Source: Hsuehochloa calcarea (taxonomy: Eukaryota > Streptophyta > Magnoliopsida > Poales > Poaceae). Taken from it: a stretch of 64,000 nucleotides of DNA. The stretch's first letter is position 1, and every line of letters starts with the position of its first letter. Below the pieces are notes generated by a model. It was not told the DNA's origin and made no database searches. It worked only from the letters and a program-made list of their open reading frames with translations. Location: assembly GCA_036346395.1 (NCBI GenBank), contig CM070606.1:14618915-14682914 (forward strand), written 5' to 3'. Of the stretch, positions 23,793-35,348 are shown piece by piece. The position numbers were made by a program, and so were the translations under genes.

Positions 23793-24624
23793 CTTGTAGT
23801 GGTAGTACATATGGGCAAATCTACAACCTTTGGAATCAAACAAAGTTCATCCATATAATCATATTTCAATTGAGCATTAGAAAATTCATCTAGCAAGGGT
23901 GAAAAGATTTGAAAGTTCTTCCACACTTCAACATTATTATGCAGATTGTCGATACTAGATGGTGCAATAAGAGATGATCACGAAAGTTTATTTTCCTCTC
24001 ATAATGAACAAGATTCGGTTCATAAGAATTGTTTTTTCCAAACAATAAGCTTCAATTCATCTATGTGATCACAAGTTATGCATATTCGATACACATAAAA
24101 TTGATTGTCTACACCATAATCTCCAATCAAATTAAACTTGTATCCAGGGGTGTGCGCACTAGACAAGTATTTCAAACATGCGATTTTAGAAACTTTCTCC
24201 ATAGCATGTGACAATTTCATCAGTGACTTTAACATGATGTAGCATAAAGAATTAGCAGGAGAAATTCTAGTCAAAACTTCTTTATGTCTAACCAATTCCA
24301 CATGATCATTATATGTGATTGACTCATCATATGAATCGCTCAAAACAACAGTAATTCAATTATGTTAGCACATGGTGTACTTAAGTCAACAGATAAATCA
24401 ACAAGTTTATCACATGGTGCACTAAAATTAATGCAGTCTGAATTCTCTTCATGAAACATGTGCATATCAGAATTGTTTTCCACTAATTTTTGATCTAAAA
24501 TAGCATGAACAGTGGACAATTGTAGTTCTTCACAAGCATATATACTCACCTTGAGTGATGATAGCACCTTGATATTTACCTTTTTAGATCTTCTCAGATG
24601 ATGTAGGTGCATCCATCTCCTCAT
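23793..24624 (-). pseudogene. ORF-X, unknown protein of the gag-only element (copy 2)
   Basis: Two minus-strand frames (24624-24340 and 24343-24020) are one frame broken by loss of two bases near 24351 relative to copy 1. The start overlaps the end of gag in a different frame. The N-terminal half is hydrophilic (RRSKKVNIKVLSSLKVS, LDQKLVENNSDMHMF). The C-terminal half holds the conserved islands HKEVL, CYIML, GDYGVDNQF and YRICITCDHIDELK; below 24020 the frame breaks again, but NNVEVWKNFQIFSPLLDEF follows. Function unknown. Confidence 0.5.
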
Positions 24625-25400
24625 CTATCTTCCCAACCAATGGAGTCGATGGTTCAATAAGTTCATTCTCCTCTTCAGCATGGTTCTCAACTTTCTGCGT
24701 GTTGTTAGTCACAGAAAAAGATACAAACACATATTTGTTCTCATATTTTCTAACATCAAGTATTATCAATTTCTCCTTAATTTGACTTTCAACCTTACTG
24801 GCAAGTATAAACAAATGTGAGAGAAAACCATATTCTCTGTGAACAAGAAGGTCTTGAATTGTTTGATTAAGCCTACTTAAGAATCTATTCTCTGTAGCTT
24901 CAGCATGTTACTCTGAACCACAACGCAACAAACGATTTTTCAATTCATGATAGTATTCCCTTACAGTTCTACTACCTTGTTTTAAACGTTGCAATTAAGC
25001 TAGAAAATAATCAGCATGATATTTAGGAACAAATTCATCTCTCAAAAGTTTCTTTAATGCATGCCAAGTATGAGGCACTCTTCGATGTCTACGTAAATAC
25101 CTCCACAAAAGCGTTGCATCCTCAACAAAAACACTAGTGGTAGCTCTAACCTTTTGCCTATCAGACCATTCATACTATTCAAATTTTTTTACCTAAAACT
25201 ATCTCCCAGTCAACGTAAGCATCAGGATCAAATTTACCAGCAAAGGATAGCAAAGTGATTTTACTTTTACTGGATGTACTATCACGATCATATACCTCCC
25301 GTGCTGAAGAAGCTTGTCTCAAACGTGCATCTTCCTTGCGAACTTTCTTGCACTCCCATTCAATGGCTCGTAGAAGACGTGGATCTAACTCGTAATCATC
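24584..25400 (-). pseudogene. Gag pseudogene of the gag-only element (copy 2)
   Basis: The best-readable gag of copies 1 and 2. Minus strand from about 25400: basic N-terminus, KITLLSFAGKFDPDAYVDWE near 25280-25220, WRYLRRHRRVPHTWHALKKLL near 25105-25045, VREYYHELKNRLLRCGSE near 24970-24915, then an open C-terminal part (24814-24584) with acidic stretches. One frameshift and two stops separate the parts. No zinc knuckle seen. Confidence 0.6.
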
Positions 25401-26905
25401 CCGTTAACCTACCATGGTTAGTAGAAAACAAGAAAACAAATCACAAGTATATGCTCCTATCAACTACTAGGTTCTGGCATTTCAATAGTTGCTCTCTCAC
25501 AACGCCTTACCATGTTCTTACTAGTTCTTACCAATACAGCAAGGAAGTGGTACAACCGGTGGCTGGTTCGTGATACTCTCACTTGCGATTAACCCAACGA
25601 TTGCAATGAACGGAACCTGCTGAGTTAATAGGAAGTGGAGCTCGGAAGGCTTCAATATGGTAGCAAGGATCAGCAATAATCAAATCAGTTAATGCAAGTT
25701 AAAAAATTATTCGAAATACTATTCAATGTTGCAGATCCTAGCCTAATCAAAGTTAGCTAATCAAAGCCCCACTAAGAGATGTGTATGTACGCACACGCAA
25801 AGATAAATGTGGCTTGATGTAAGCAATAGAAAAGCTCACAACAAATGCTAGGAGAGATGCTAACCAACTACTCAAACATCTTTGTAGGGCACAAGATTGT
25901 TCACACGATGTAGAGCACAAAAACGGAATAATGTGTAGCGTAAACAACCCTTTAGTTCAAGCAGAAAATAACAGTTAGTCTCGAGAGATGAAAGAACAAA
26001 GTCTTATATGGCTTATATATACTCGTTTGAAATGTTTTGATAAGATCTACAACTTTGCAGTTGAGACGAACCCCAAATTCCGATGGGAAGACCGAAAGAA
26101 ACGGAAAACACTGAAGCCGAAAACTTGCGACGCGAATTCGGGGTTGGAGATGGCTGATTTTGGGGTCCCCAGAGCGTGACAAAAGGCTTAAGTGGAAGGG
26201 ATGCGTCTCGTCGTTAGCTTTCCAACGAGCACCAGAACTTCCAAAACGGACACTAGATGCAAAAGTTATTACCGTTTTACTAAAAATGCCTCGGAAACGG
26301 AATCGTACTCAGACTCGAAACCGACTCAGGTTCAATCTTGAAACTACTATATCTTTTGATTCCCTTGGCCAAACTTGCTGAAATTTTTTATGCAATCTTG
26401 TGGCTATAGGTAGAAGAACTCCACCAATTTTCATTAGTTTTTGGTGTAAGATTGTTTTTATTTTTTTTCTACCACGGCTTTTGTTCTGTGTGGCGATCTC
26501 TTTCTCCTTCTATTATTTGCCGGCCCTAGGGTTTTCCACAAGTCATGAATAACAGCAATATGTTCTCTCTTTTTTGGTGCAGATTACAGGAGTCCTAACC
26601 CACAAATTTTCTATTTTAGATGCAAAAACTAAGAACCCTAAAAGGACGATTAATCGACGCGAAAGAAAAATACGAGAATCAATCTAGACAATGACCAACT
26701 AGACAATAACTAGAACTAAAGATCAGCAACTAGACACGACAATGCAACCCGAGATTCAACAAGCAAACTGAAAAGAAAAAATTACAAAGGCTCAAAGGGC
26801 TCGGTATGGATGATAGATGCGATTTTTTTTGGCAATTTTCTGGACTCTAGATATGAAAAACGAATCTACTACTAGAAAACTGAAAACTCTCACCGATGAA
26901 CTGTA
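25401..26905 (-). other. Non-coding leader of the gag-only element
   Basis: About 1.5 kb without a convincing gene. It includes a T-rich run near 26456-26470 and a stretch (about 25990-26400) shared with 2815-3230 in the proximal copy. Short frames on either strand show no known domain. Confidence 0.45.
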
Positions 26906-26917
26906 GCTCTGATACCA
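26906..26917 (-). other. Primer-binding site of the gag-only element
   Basis: The minus strand reads TGGTATCAGAGC two bases inside the LTR edge (LTR ends TTCATCA at 26920). This defines the 5' end of the element. Confidence 0.8.
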
Positions 26918-26919
26918 CT

Positions 26920-27202
26920 TGATGAACCCTGGAGGTCCTAATCTGGCCCGATCTTTCGATGAGAAGATAAATTCGGTAGAAATCGCTCAACTCTCACGAT
27001 CCTGATATGAACTCGCAAGGCCCAAAACCACGCAATCACTGAACGGCCCAACAAGTCGTTATCAACCGTGCACGAATACCCGGATGACCTGATCACAAAG
27101 ATCAATTCCTGCATACACCGAAGAAGCACGCAAGAACAAGGTAAAATGCAATATCATGTATTGCAAATATATGATTGAGTTTAAAAGTTGGGATTCCACA
27201 GA
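26920..27202 (-). repeat. 5' LTR of the gag-only element (3' third only)
   Basis: It matches 57196-57480, including the shared GTTATCAACCGTGCACGAAT and CATACACCGAAGAAGCAC. Similarity ends near 27202, so the outer two thirds of the LTR are missing or replaced. Confidence 0.7.
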
Positions 27203-27989
27203 GGTCCTTTAATGTTTCTGGGAATATTACTTCCATTTTCAGAGTTTCTATCATTTCATATGATTTCAAACTTTCTTACATTTGTTTTCCTTCATGCGAA
27301 CTCCGATCCCATCAATTCTTGTTTGTAAATCCATCTAAATCCAGTACCTTTGTTTTGGTTCTAATTTGATAATATTTGAATTTGTTGTATTTATTCGTCT
27401 CATTTCGTGCGTATAGATATCGGCGTTTCTAAAGATTTCTTGGACCCGTCTGTTGAAGCAACTCAAACCTTCGATGAAGGCAAGTCGTAAACCTTTGATC
27501 ATGTTGTACCCATTTTTATAAATTATATTGTTTTATATCAAAATGCATTGCTAAGTTTATATCAATTATTTTTGGGAATAGTTAAATACCTATTTGACAT
27601 TATGCCACCTTAAATATTTGTGAATGACATATATCCTTGCATACGAGAGGAAGGGTTGATATTAATTGGATATTATTGTAATACCAACATGGGTATCGTA
27701 AATGTGGTTAATCATGCTTAGTTACGATGGGATTCATGATCGCATGTTCATAAATGATTAATTTTGATATAATGATATATGGAATTGTGGTGCGATGCTG
27801 TAGTTATAAAATTTTATGCCATGGCAGGGTTTGTCATCGGTTTGGGGTAAACAAAATGATTTATACTTGGGTGAGTGATTTTGTAGTAAAGGGGGTGTGC
27901 GAGGTACATTGTATGGTGCAGGAGACACATAGGTGCGCTAGGCACATTGGATGGTAGTCTTGCCTGAGTAGTCATTAAGGACTTAACTT
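27203..27989. other. Unassigned AT-rich stretch
   Basis: No gene or recognisable domain. AT-rich, probably the outer part of the LTR fragment that continues at 27990-28715. Confidence 0.3.
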
Positions 27990-28715
27990 TGTGTGCTATT
28001 AATCTGGGTCATATCGTACAACCACATGTCCAGGATGGGGTGAACCTAACCGAATAATTAGCAATGTTTTGATTTAGTTATGTTTTTGAAAGCGTGAATT
28101 CCGCGAGAGATATCCACAATGGCGCAAGAGGGGACCACTGAATGAGTGCGAGGTTCATTCGGTGGTGAAACCATAGCGAGTAGAACTAGGTCAAAATAGA
28201 ACTTTGTAAAAGCCTTGTGATAATCACTTAATCGCATGGCTATAGAAGCGTGTTTTTGCTGACATATTGAATTGATTATCTCTCGTGGGTCAAGCTGTAC
28301 AACCTCGGCAGAGTGTCAAAAACTATTGGAATAGCCGTGTCCCCGGTTATGGATAATATCTGGTGATTTCACACGAGGGGTAGAATTTCTTAAAAATATT
28401 GGAATGGTGGTTTGGTTGGAAATTGAGAAGGAGTTTCTCTAGTTGTTTCAAAGCAATTATCTATTTATCTATTATTCTTTTAAATTATATTTTTCAATCT
28501 ATTTACAGTATTTACTGTCAATACGCTTTCTGCAAAAAAAATAACCACACAACTATTCCTTGTTCGAAGCCTTGCATGAATATTATCTGCACACATTTCC
28601 CTACGATTTGCTGAGTACTTTATATACTCATAGCTTTGCGCTTTTGTTGATCAGTCACTGAGAAAGAACCAGGGAACATAGAGTTCCATGAGTAGGAGTA
28701 CTTTGAAGACTAATC
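27990..28715 (+). repeat. LTR fragment, left arm of an inverted repeat
   Basis: It resembles the reverse complement of about 29327-30115. Shared landmarks are AATTAGCAATGTTTTGA (about 28058), GGTTATGGATAATAT (about 28341), GTAGAATTTCTTA and TTTGAAGACT (near 28700). The same GGTTATGGA box appears in the Tekay LTRs (minus strand, about 3675 and 12880), so both arms are LTR-derived. A TATA-like TTTATATACTC lies near 28619. Confidence 0.65.
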
Positions 28716-29326
28716 ATGGGCAACCAAGACTAATCATGGGCTTTGCATATTGGTTGCCGATGATTAGGTGAAAAAAGTGGAACAAAAAGAGGAAGGACGG
28801 CGGCGTTGAGCTCCACAGGGAAGGAGAAGGGGGAAAGAGGGGGAGAAGGAGAGGGGGTAAGAAAAGAAGGTTGGTCGGCCTTTTTATAGGGGAGGTGGGG
28901 AGGAGCGGTGCGCATGGGCAGAGCCGGTGTACAGCGCGGTGGGAAGAGTGCCAAGCGTAGGGGCGGCGGCGCATGCGCACAAGGGAACCCAAGCACACGC
29001 AAACACGCACGCTCTAACGCGGGTGGAACGGAGCAGGTGCTAGCACTAGGCTAGGAAGAACAGATAGCATGAGGAAAAAGAAAGAAAAAGAAAGAAAGAA
29101 AGAAAAAGGATAAAAACAAAATAAATTCAAAAAATTAAGAAAATACCACAAAAATCCTTGGGACCTAAAGAACCAGAATAAAACATTTTTTAATTTAGTT
29201 GGAGTTTATCTTAATACTTTAAAATGTTTGGAATTTTTCTTAAAGATTTAAATTAATTTCATAAAATGCAAATGGTTTATTTTATTTTAAAGCTTTAAAA
29301 GGCTCAAAATTAGGATGTTACAACAG
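28716..29326 (-). repeat. LTR-like fragment starting TGTAACATCC on the minus strand
   Basis: The minus strand starts TGTAACATCCTAATTTTGAG at 29326, like gypsy LTRs here (56149, 16135). A TATA-like CCTATAAAAAGG lies near 28879-28890, followed by a C/T-rich leader, as at 57022. A GAAA microsatellite occupies about 29073-29107. The two overlapping minus-strand frames at 28714-29010 are proline/serine low-complexity and not considered genes. Confidence 0.5.
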
Positions 29327-30243
29327 GCAATCGAGTAGGGAGCGTATCCTAGTTCGTAAAGTCTTCAAAGAAGTCCTATTCGTAGAACTCTTGAGCAAGT
29401 TGACCTTCTTGAACTCAGCAACAAAGTTTAAAGCCGTAAGAATATAAAGTATCCAGCAAGTCGTAGGGAATAGTATATAATTAATATTCATGAAAGCCTT
29501 GATAAAAGGAATAGCCATATGATTCTTTTGAAAAAAGCAAGTAGTGATAGTAAATACAATAAGTAGATTGCAAAGTGTAATTGAAAATATATAAATAAAT
29601 AAGTAAACAATTGTTTTGAAACAACTAATAAACATCTCGTTCACTTCGTAACCAATCCAGACCATTCAAAGTGAATATCCCATTCTCCAAGCGAACATCA
29701 CATTCACCAAGTGAACATCCCATTCACCTCCAACCATTTTTATAAAAATTCTACCACTCGCGTGAAATCCCCGTATTGTCCATAACCAGGGACATAGCTG
29801 TCTAAATAGTTTTAACACTACAGAGATTATGCAGCTTTAACCATAAGAGATAAATCAACTTATAATATATGTTCACACACTTTCATATGTACGCGACTAA
29901 GTGACTATTATAAGGCCTTTACAAAACTCCTTCTTAACCCAGTTCTACCCGCTAAGGTTTTAACACTGAATGTTATCGCGACCAGATAGCCCCCTTGCGC
30001 CATGTAAGTATACATCAATCCCGAAGTCACATCCACCAAAAACACAACTAATGTCAAAACATTGCTAATTAATTAGGCAGATCCATCCCATAACGAACAT
30101 GTTGCTATACAATAAGGCTCAGTTCAATGGCGCACAAGATTAAATCCTTGATAAATACTCTGGCGAATCTACCTCATCCGAATATGCAAACAACACTTTT
30201 ATTTATAAAGGCTTCAAAAGACTCCAAAATTTGAGATATTACG
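29327..30243 (-). repeat. LTR fragment, right arm of an inverted repeat
   Basis: Minus-strand LTR sequence matching the left arm at 27990-28715. Its outer edge on the plus strand reads TTTGAGATATTACG (30228-30241), a degraded form of the usual GGGATGTTACA. The 115-residue minus frame at 29318-29665 matches the plus frame at 28399-28614 only because both are the same LTR sequence; neither is judged a gene. Confidence 0.65.
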
Positions 30244-31117
30244 GAATTTCTGAGTGGGAGGAATGTCACTGGCTAGCATTGGGCTATGTCCCAGGCCGTG
30301 AGTTGGATTCGGCCTTGGCCCAGGGTAGAGACGTGAGTAGTACAAGAAAGGAACGGGGGCAACGCACCAGGGGTCGATAAACGAACAGGAGGTATTCACA
30401 TTGGCTCCATCCTCTTCACCAAATGCTGCCTCTATCCCAAATTCCCTTTCTCTGATTTTCCATATCCCCTGATTCTTCCCAATCTATTTGCTATTCCCAG
30501 TCTTGATTCCAATTCCCCCAATTTGTATCCCTAAGTGCCTTGTTTCCTGTGTTGGTAAGGCAATCTAGCTCTTGTGTTTGTACTGATTCGTGTTCATCAA
30601 AGTGAGATCATGACATTCCCCAGGGAAATTATCTCCTAAGTTGCCAAACAAGGCCTAGAGGCATATTCCACCACCCCTACTTTTGCCAGCTCGGTTGTAG
30701 AAAATAGTTTATAACCTCCACAAGGATATATGGCCGACGATGATATTCGAACACTTGATTTTGATGTGAATTACAGGGTAACTCCATGGAAAACAGTTTA
30801 TAACCCCTTGATTTTCTCTCCCTCTCTGGAGAGGGAGTGTTCTCGATTAAGAGACGCCACAGTGTATAGGGAATTAGGAATGATCTTCACTATTTGATAA
30901 AAAACGAAGGATGAGATCAATGGTAATAGTATTTTTACTACTGTTGCAACCGTGTTTTCCGTGTAGTTTGACAGCTTGATTAAATTGAAAGCCCACAGTC
31001 GATCAGAACCCATCGTAGCCATCCCATCTAAAATTCCCCACAGTCGGTCAGAGCCCATCGTAGTCATCTCATCTAAAATTCTCCCAGACTCCCAGCCCAG
31101 CCCTCCCCAACCCTCCT
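30244..31117. other. Intergenic stretch with a 45-bp direct repeat
   Basis: No gene is seen. Two adjacent 45-bp copies (30993-31037 and 31038-31082) contain CCACAGTCG(A/G)TCAGA(A/G)CCCATCG. This stretch directly adjoins the left end of the hAT element. Confidence 0.55.
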
Positions 31118-31479
31118 TAGGGATGACAATTGTGCCTGATTACTCGTATACCTGCAGGCGAATACCGTAATGGAGGTGGGTATGAGCGCCTTTCTTTGCC
31201 CACGGGTATAAAAACGGGCACAAAAATTAACCCATCGGGTAAACAGGCGCGGGCATGGGTAAGCTCCACCCGTACCGGCTTTGCCCGTTTACCCATCATA
31301 TACTGACAGGTGGGACCGTAGACATCCTCGCCATATGAAAACACTGAAACCCTAACTTCCCACCGCCTCCCACATTCTCCCACCCACCTCCCACCGTCTG
31401 ACGCCCACTTCAGCGGTTCAGCCGCTTCCCAGTCTCCCTTTCGAACTCGGTCGTCTCGTCTCCTAGTCTCCCTCTCGGA

Positions 31480-31780
31480 TCGCCCTCCCATCGCGGCCAC
31501 CGCGCCTCCCGTCGCCGTCCCCCTCCCATCGCCCACCGCCCACCGCGCCTCTCGTCTCCCCTATCTCCAGATCTCCTCCCGGCCGTCCCCCTCCCGGTTG
31601 TCCCCCTCCCAGCTGTCGCCCTCTCGGTCGTCGCCCTCCCATCGCCCACCGGCCACTGCGCCTCCCATCTCCCTTATCTCCAGATCTCCTCCCGGCCGTC
31701 CCCCTCCTAGCCGGGGGCCCTCCTCCCGGCCGTGCCCCTCCCGGCTGTCCCCCTCCTCCCACCCGTCCCCCGCGTGAACT
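31480..31780. repeat. GC-rich tandem repeat (about 113-bp unit) in the hAT leader
   Basis: Two copies start at 31523 and 31636 with CTCCCATCGCCCACCG and share CTCCAGATCTCCTCCCGGCC. Shorter CCCCCTCCCGG units surround them. The minus-strand Gly/Arg-rich frames here are low complexity and not genes. Likely the untranslated first exon or promoter of the transposase. Confidence 0.6.
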
Positions 31781-32016
31781 CCAGATCTCGAGTGGACTGT
31801 GAATTGTATGTTTCTACTGGTTTTTCACTGGTTTGTTCCAATCTTACCGCAATATGATGCTTGAATTTGTTTACCAGATTTTGTAGGGGTCAAATTTGTT
31901 GTTTGCATTAGTACTACGTGAGTTTGATTGGTCTACCTTGTACCAATACCATCTTAAATTCGGTCAGGTGATTATGAAACTGGAGTACGACCTGTAATCC
32001 ACTGGCGTACTAGTGA

Positions 32017-34032
32017 TGTAATACCCTGGATTCGGATCGGGTAATTAGAAAAGTAGCTGGGGAGGGAAAAGGCAAACAAGAACTAAAATTTCCTGAATCG
32101 GCGGGGGGTTTTCAGCGATCTTTCGACAGCCTGGGCCTGGGCCGCAGCCCAAGAGGGGCCCATGAGAGGGGCCAGCCAAAGGGGGGTTTTTCCTCCCCCC
32201 AAACCCTAGCCTCTCCCCTCTCTCTCCCCACTCCCCTCCCCAAGCCGCCACCCACTCCTCCCCCTCTCCAACCGGCCGTCACCCTCCTCCCTGTCGTGCG
32301 CCAGATTTGTTCGTCGGATTTTGGTAAGTTCCGTACATTTTCTGATTTTTCCACCTCTTAGAAAGTTGTAGTCCTTGATCTTAGCTTTCTTTAGGCACTG
32401 AGATCATCTGATTTGGAGTTATGGTTTAGGAGATATGGTAGTTTTACCACGACTGTTCAGGACAGCTGATGTGTTTTGGCAGATTTTCTTGTCGGGCCAT
32501 TATGAATTACTTAGAGGCCGAATCTCGGGTTTTCGTCTCCTAGAGTTTTGTTCCTCGTTTCTTTAGCTTTCGTTTGGCACCGAGATCACGAGATTCCACA
32601 CTGTGGTTTAGGAGTTATGAATTTTTAAACCGCACACTACTCTGACTGTCAGAGATTTTGGAGACTGTCGGTTGCTCCTCGGTTTTGATCTACTTACATT
32701 CAAATTCAGAACCCCCACCCAAATAGGTTATTGTAGCCCTTTAAATTATATTTCCAAGTTGATAAAGATCACCTCCATTGGATCAGTATAATAAAAGTTA
32801 AGTCATTTTCTTTACCACTGTTCTGAAATCTGGGCAGATATCTGTTAGTGTTTTCAACTGTTGTTTAGGCCACTGTTTTGGCCGAATCAAAGGATTCCAC
32901 CAACTAGAGTTTTGTAGCCTGTTACGTTAAGAGTATTTGAGCACTAGTTTCAAGTCATTCCGAGTTATAGATATTTAATTACGATTTTTCTCGTACTGCT
33001 GATCAGAAGGGCCGATATTGGCTGATTAGTTAATTCGTCATTTTGAGTTTTTGGTTATGTTGATTAGATAGAGGGTTATGGTAAAACGCTTGTAGCCACG
33101 TCATGACTTATTATTCTTATTTCGAATAAATATTTATGTAGGCGGTGGGGTGGAGTGAAGAGATTCCGTCGTTACCTCCTAGCTCGCCTCATCGCGCAGC
33201 AAGCAAGTACCTTATCTTATCATAATGAAGGTTGATGAAAATGTGTGGATGAGTTGCTAGATTGGTTATTCATGTTTGTATGCTTGTATTATTCTTCATT
33301 ATGATGTGATAAGATTTTGTTGCATGACTTTCATTTTGGCCATGCATTTGATTCCTCTGTCCACGGAGTGGAAACTTAAAAGTCCCATCACCCAATATGG
33401 GCATATGAGACCCACCATTCCAATGTGGGCAAAGTTGACCACCATTCCAATGTGGCAACCTGACACCGTGATGAAACGCTCTTCATACGGTGATTGGGTC
33501 CCCGTACTTTGTGAAGTACGGGCTTAAGTGAACACCGACGGGTGTATCACTCGCTATACCGGTATATGCAGTTGAGAGGTCCATTTTTCATTCCATGTAT
33601 GCATTCATACTATGCAGTTTCACATATTCGTGGAAGATATGTTCTACTGTCTTGATTATTGATTTGTTCCTTTGTACACTGTGAGATTGATGTGGTGCTT
33701 GCTGAGTTTCGACTCACCCTTGTTTTCCTGTGTTTATTTTTTTTAGGTGATCCATGATGATATAGTTGCTAGCGGGAGGGCGTAGTCCAAGCACGTTTCA
33801 CACACCTCAAAGATTCACTTATTTATAAAGATGTTTTGCTAAGTTATTTGATTAAAGAGACGAACTGTAATTTTAATTCCTTGGTTATATTCTGTGGTTG
33901 AACGGTTAAATACTTTTCGTTAGTTTGTATTGACTATTTAATTTTGGAGCAAATTGATTAATAGTTCCGCAAATAAAGTGTATGATGAAACTTTTGGTAG
34001 CATCTTGGCTTCCGAATAGGCAGGGTGTTACA
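32017..34032 (+). repeat. Solo LTR, 2016 bp
   Basis: It starts TGTAATACCCTGGATTCGG and ends CAGGGTGTTACA. The flanks are AGTGA (32012-32016) and GGTGA (34033-34037), a 5-bp target duplication with one mismatch. No internal region or second LTR is nearby. The window end at 63890 starts with a related LTR. Orientation follows the usual TGTAATACC...TGTTACA convention. Confidence 0.75.
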
Positions 34033-35348
34033 GGTGAGCCTCACATCCTATACTTTTATTATAAGTTTGATTTCATTGTGTTTGTAACATCTAGCAAGTC
34101 AACAAGTTTTATGTCAGGTGCCGCCATGTTGTGAAATTGTTGCGTTCATTTGAATTTCATTGATACCATAGGGCATCCCCCCAAAAAATATGCAAACATG
34201 TTCTTTTATTGAATGAAATCAACACTTCATCAAAGGCCGCACGCCCTCATGTTCCTGCTACTCACACATAATAGTGTATCATTTTGGCTTATGCATCACT
34301 ATGTTATGTCATAGATTAATAAACCACATTGTTTAGATGACTGAAGAGAAGAATTAATAAACCACTTTGCATGAGCTCAGAAATTGGTTAATTCTGGAAC
34401 CAGGGAAACTATAGTGAACTATCACAGTGGTCTGGTTCAGATTATGCCTTAGAGCTGATGAAGTAATACCGATAGCTCTATTGAACTTTTTTTCTTTTGA
34501 AAGGGAAAATTGATGCAGCTATATTCATTTGAAAGATTTGAGTAGACTTTGCTTCTCTCTTCTCAAATTGATTTTTTGTAGGAGCAGATAACAGAATGAA
34601 AACCTGAGCAGTTTCATATTCTGGAGAGAGAGTTAGGTAAGGGTTGCCCCAATCTACCCATACCTAGATGAACTTATAAAGATGGGAGCATTGCCATAGG
34701 TTATATTAAAGATGAACTTGCCTTTTAATTATATTGGAAGGCCATGGCAATCCCACCCAGGAATGAAAGACACTGTGATTCTGAAGCAACTGCAAACAGA
34801 AGAGAGAATCAAGACGCCAAATAAATGGTAAATCTTAGTGTCATTTGATCCATGTTTCCAATCATCAAAACATTGATCAAGGTATAGGTTGCACCAATAG
34901 AAAATAGAAAAGGTGACCAAATCAATATGTACAGCATTGGTTATCAAACAAAAATGAGTTCAAAACATTTTAACAGAAGAGAGTTGTCAGGACAACATTA
35001 TAAGATTTTTTAAATATTTAATGTTAATCATCTCACACCTAATACACAATCAACTACACTTAGGTGAGCCAACATACCCAAAAAAAATCTAGCATGATCT
35101 AGCCATCCCTATATGTTCCTACTAGTGTGTGTATGGCCAAAATGGGTGTGTGTGAATTTATTTTGTGCTCTTTTTTATTTTAGGAGTTGTTACTCGGAAT
35201 TGAAATACGTGTCAATCAGTGTGTGTGTGTGTGTCAAATTGAAATATGTTGTTGAGTTTATATATCTTTTTTATTTATCTCACGCTTTATATTCATATCA
35301 TTTCACTAGCTTGATGAACTCACAATTTTCACCAATTTCAATTCTTAG
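34033..35348 (+). other. Untranslated/intron region of the hAT transposase gene
   Basis: AT-rich, no gene. A TG repeat lies at about 35218-35233. The sequence TTCTTAG just before the ATG at 35349 could be a splice acceptor, so a leader intron starting left of the solo LTR is possible. Confidence 0.4.

Larger units (their letters stand above)
23793..27202 (-). mobile_element. Gag-only (LARD-like) gypsy derivative, distal copy
   Basis: Minus-strand order from the right: 5' LTR part (26920 to about 27202), primer site, about 1.5 kb leader, gag, ORF-X, then the TRIM-like insertion. The LTR end matches the third copy at 57196. No polymerase genes occur between gag and the 3' side. It therefore looks non-autonomous, with parts of the same lineage as elements A and B. 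Confidence 0.7.

Noticed and set aside
28714..29010. Two overlapping minus-strand Pro/Ser-rich frames
   Set aside because: They fall in an LTR leader with C/T-rich composition; no domain and no splice or start context.
31410..31762. Three Gly/Arg-rich minus-strand frames
   Set aside because: They come from a GC-rich tandem repeat in the hAT leader and show no domain.
35101..35112. CTAGCCATCCCTA as a right hAT terminus pairing with 31118
   Set aside because: The subterminal motifs found at 31195 are absent here, while they are present at 49800 beyond the transposase; the word match is likely chance.
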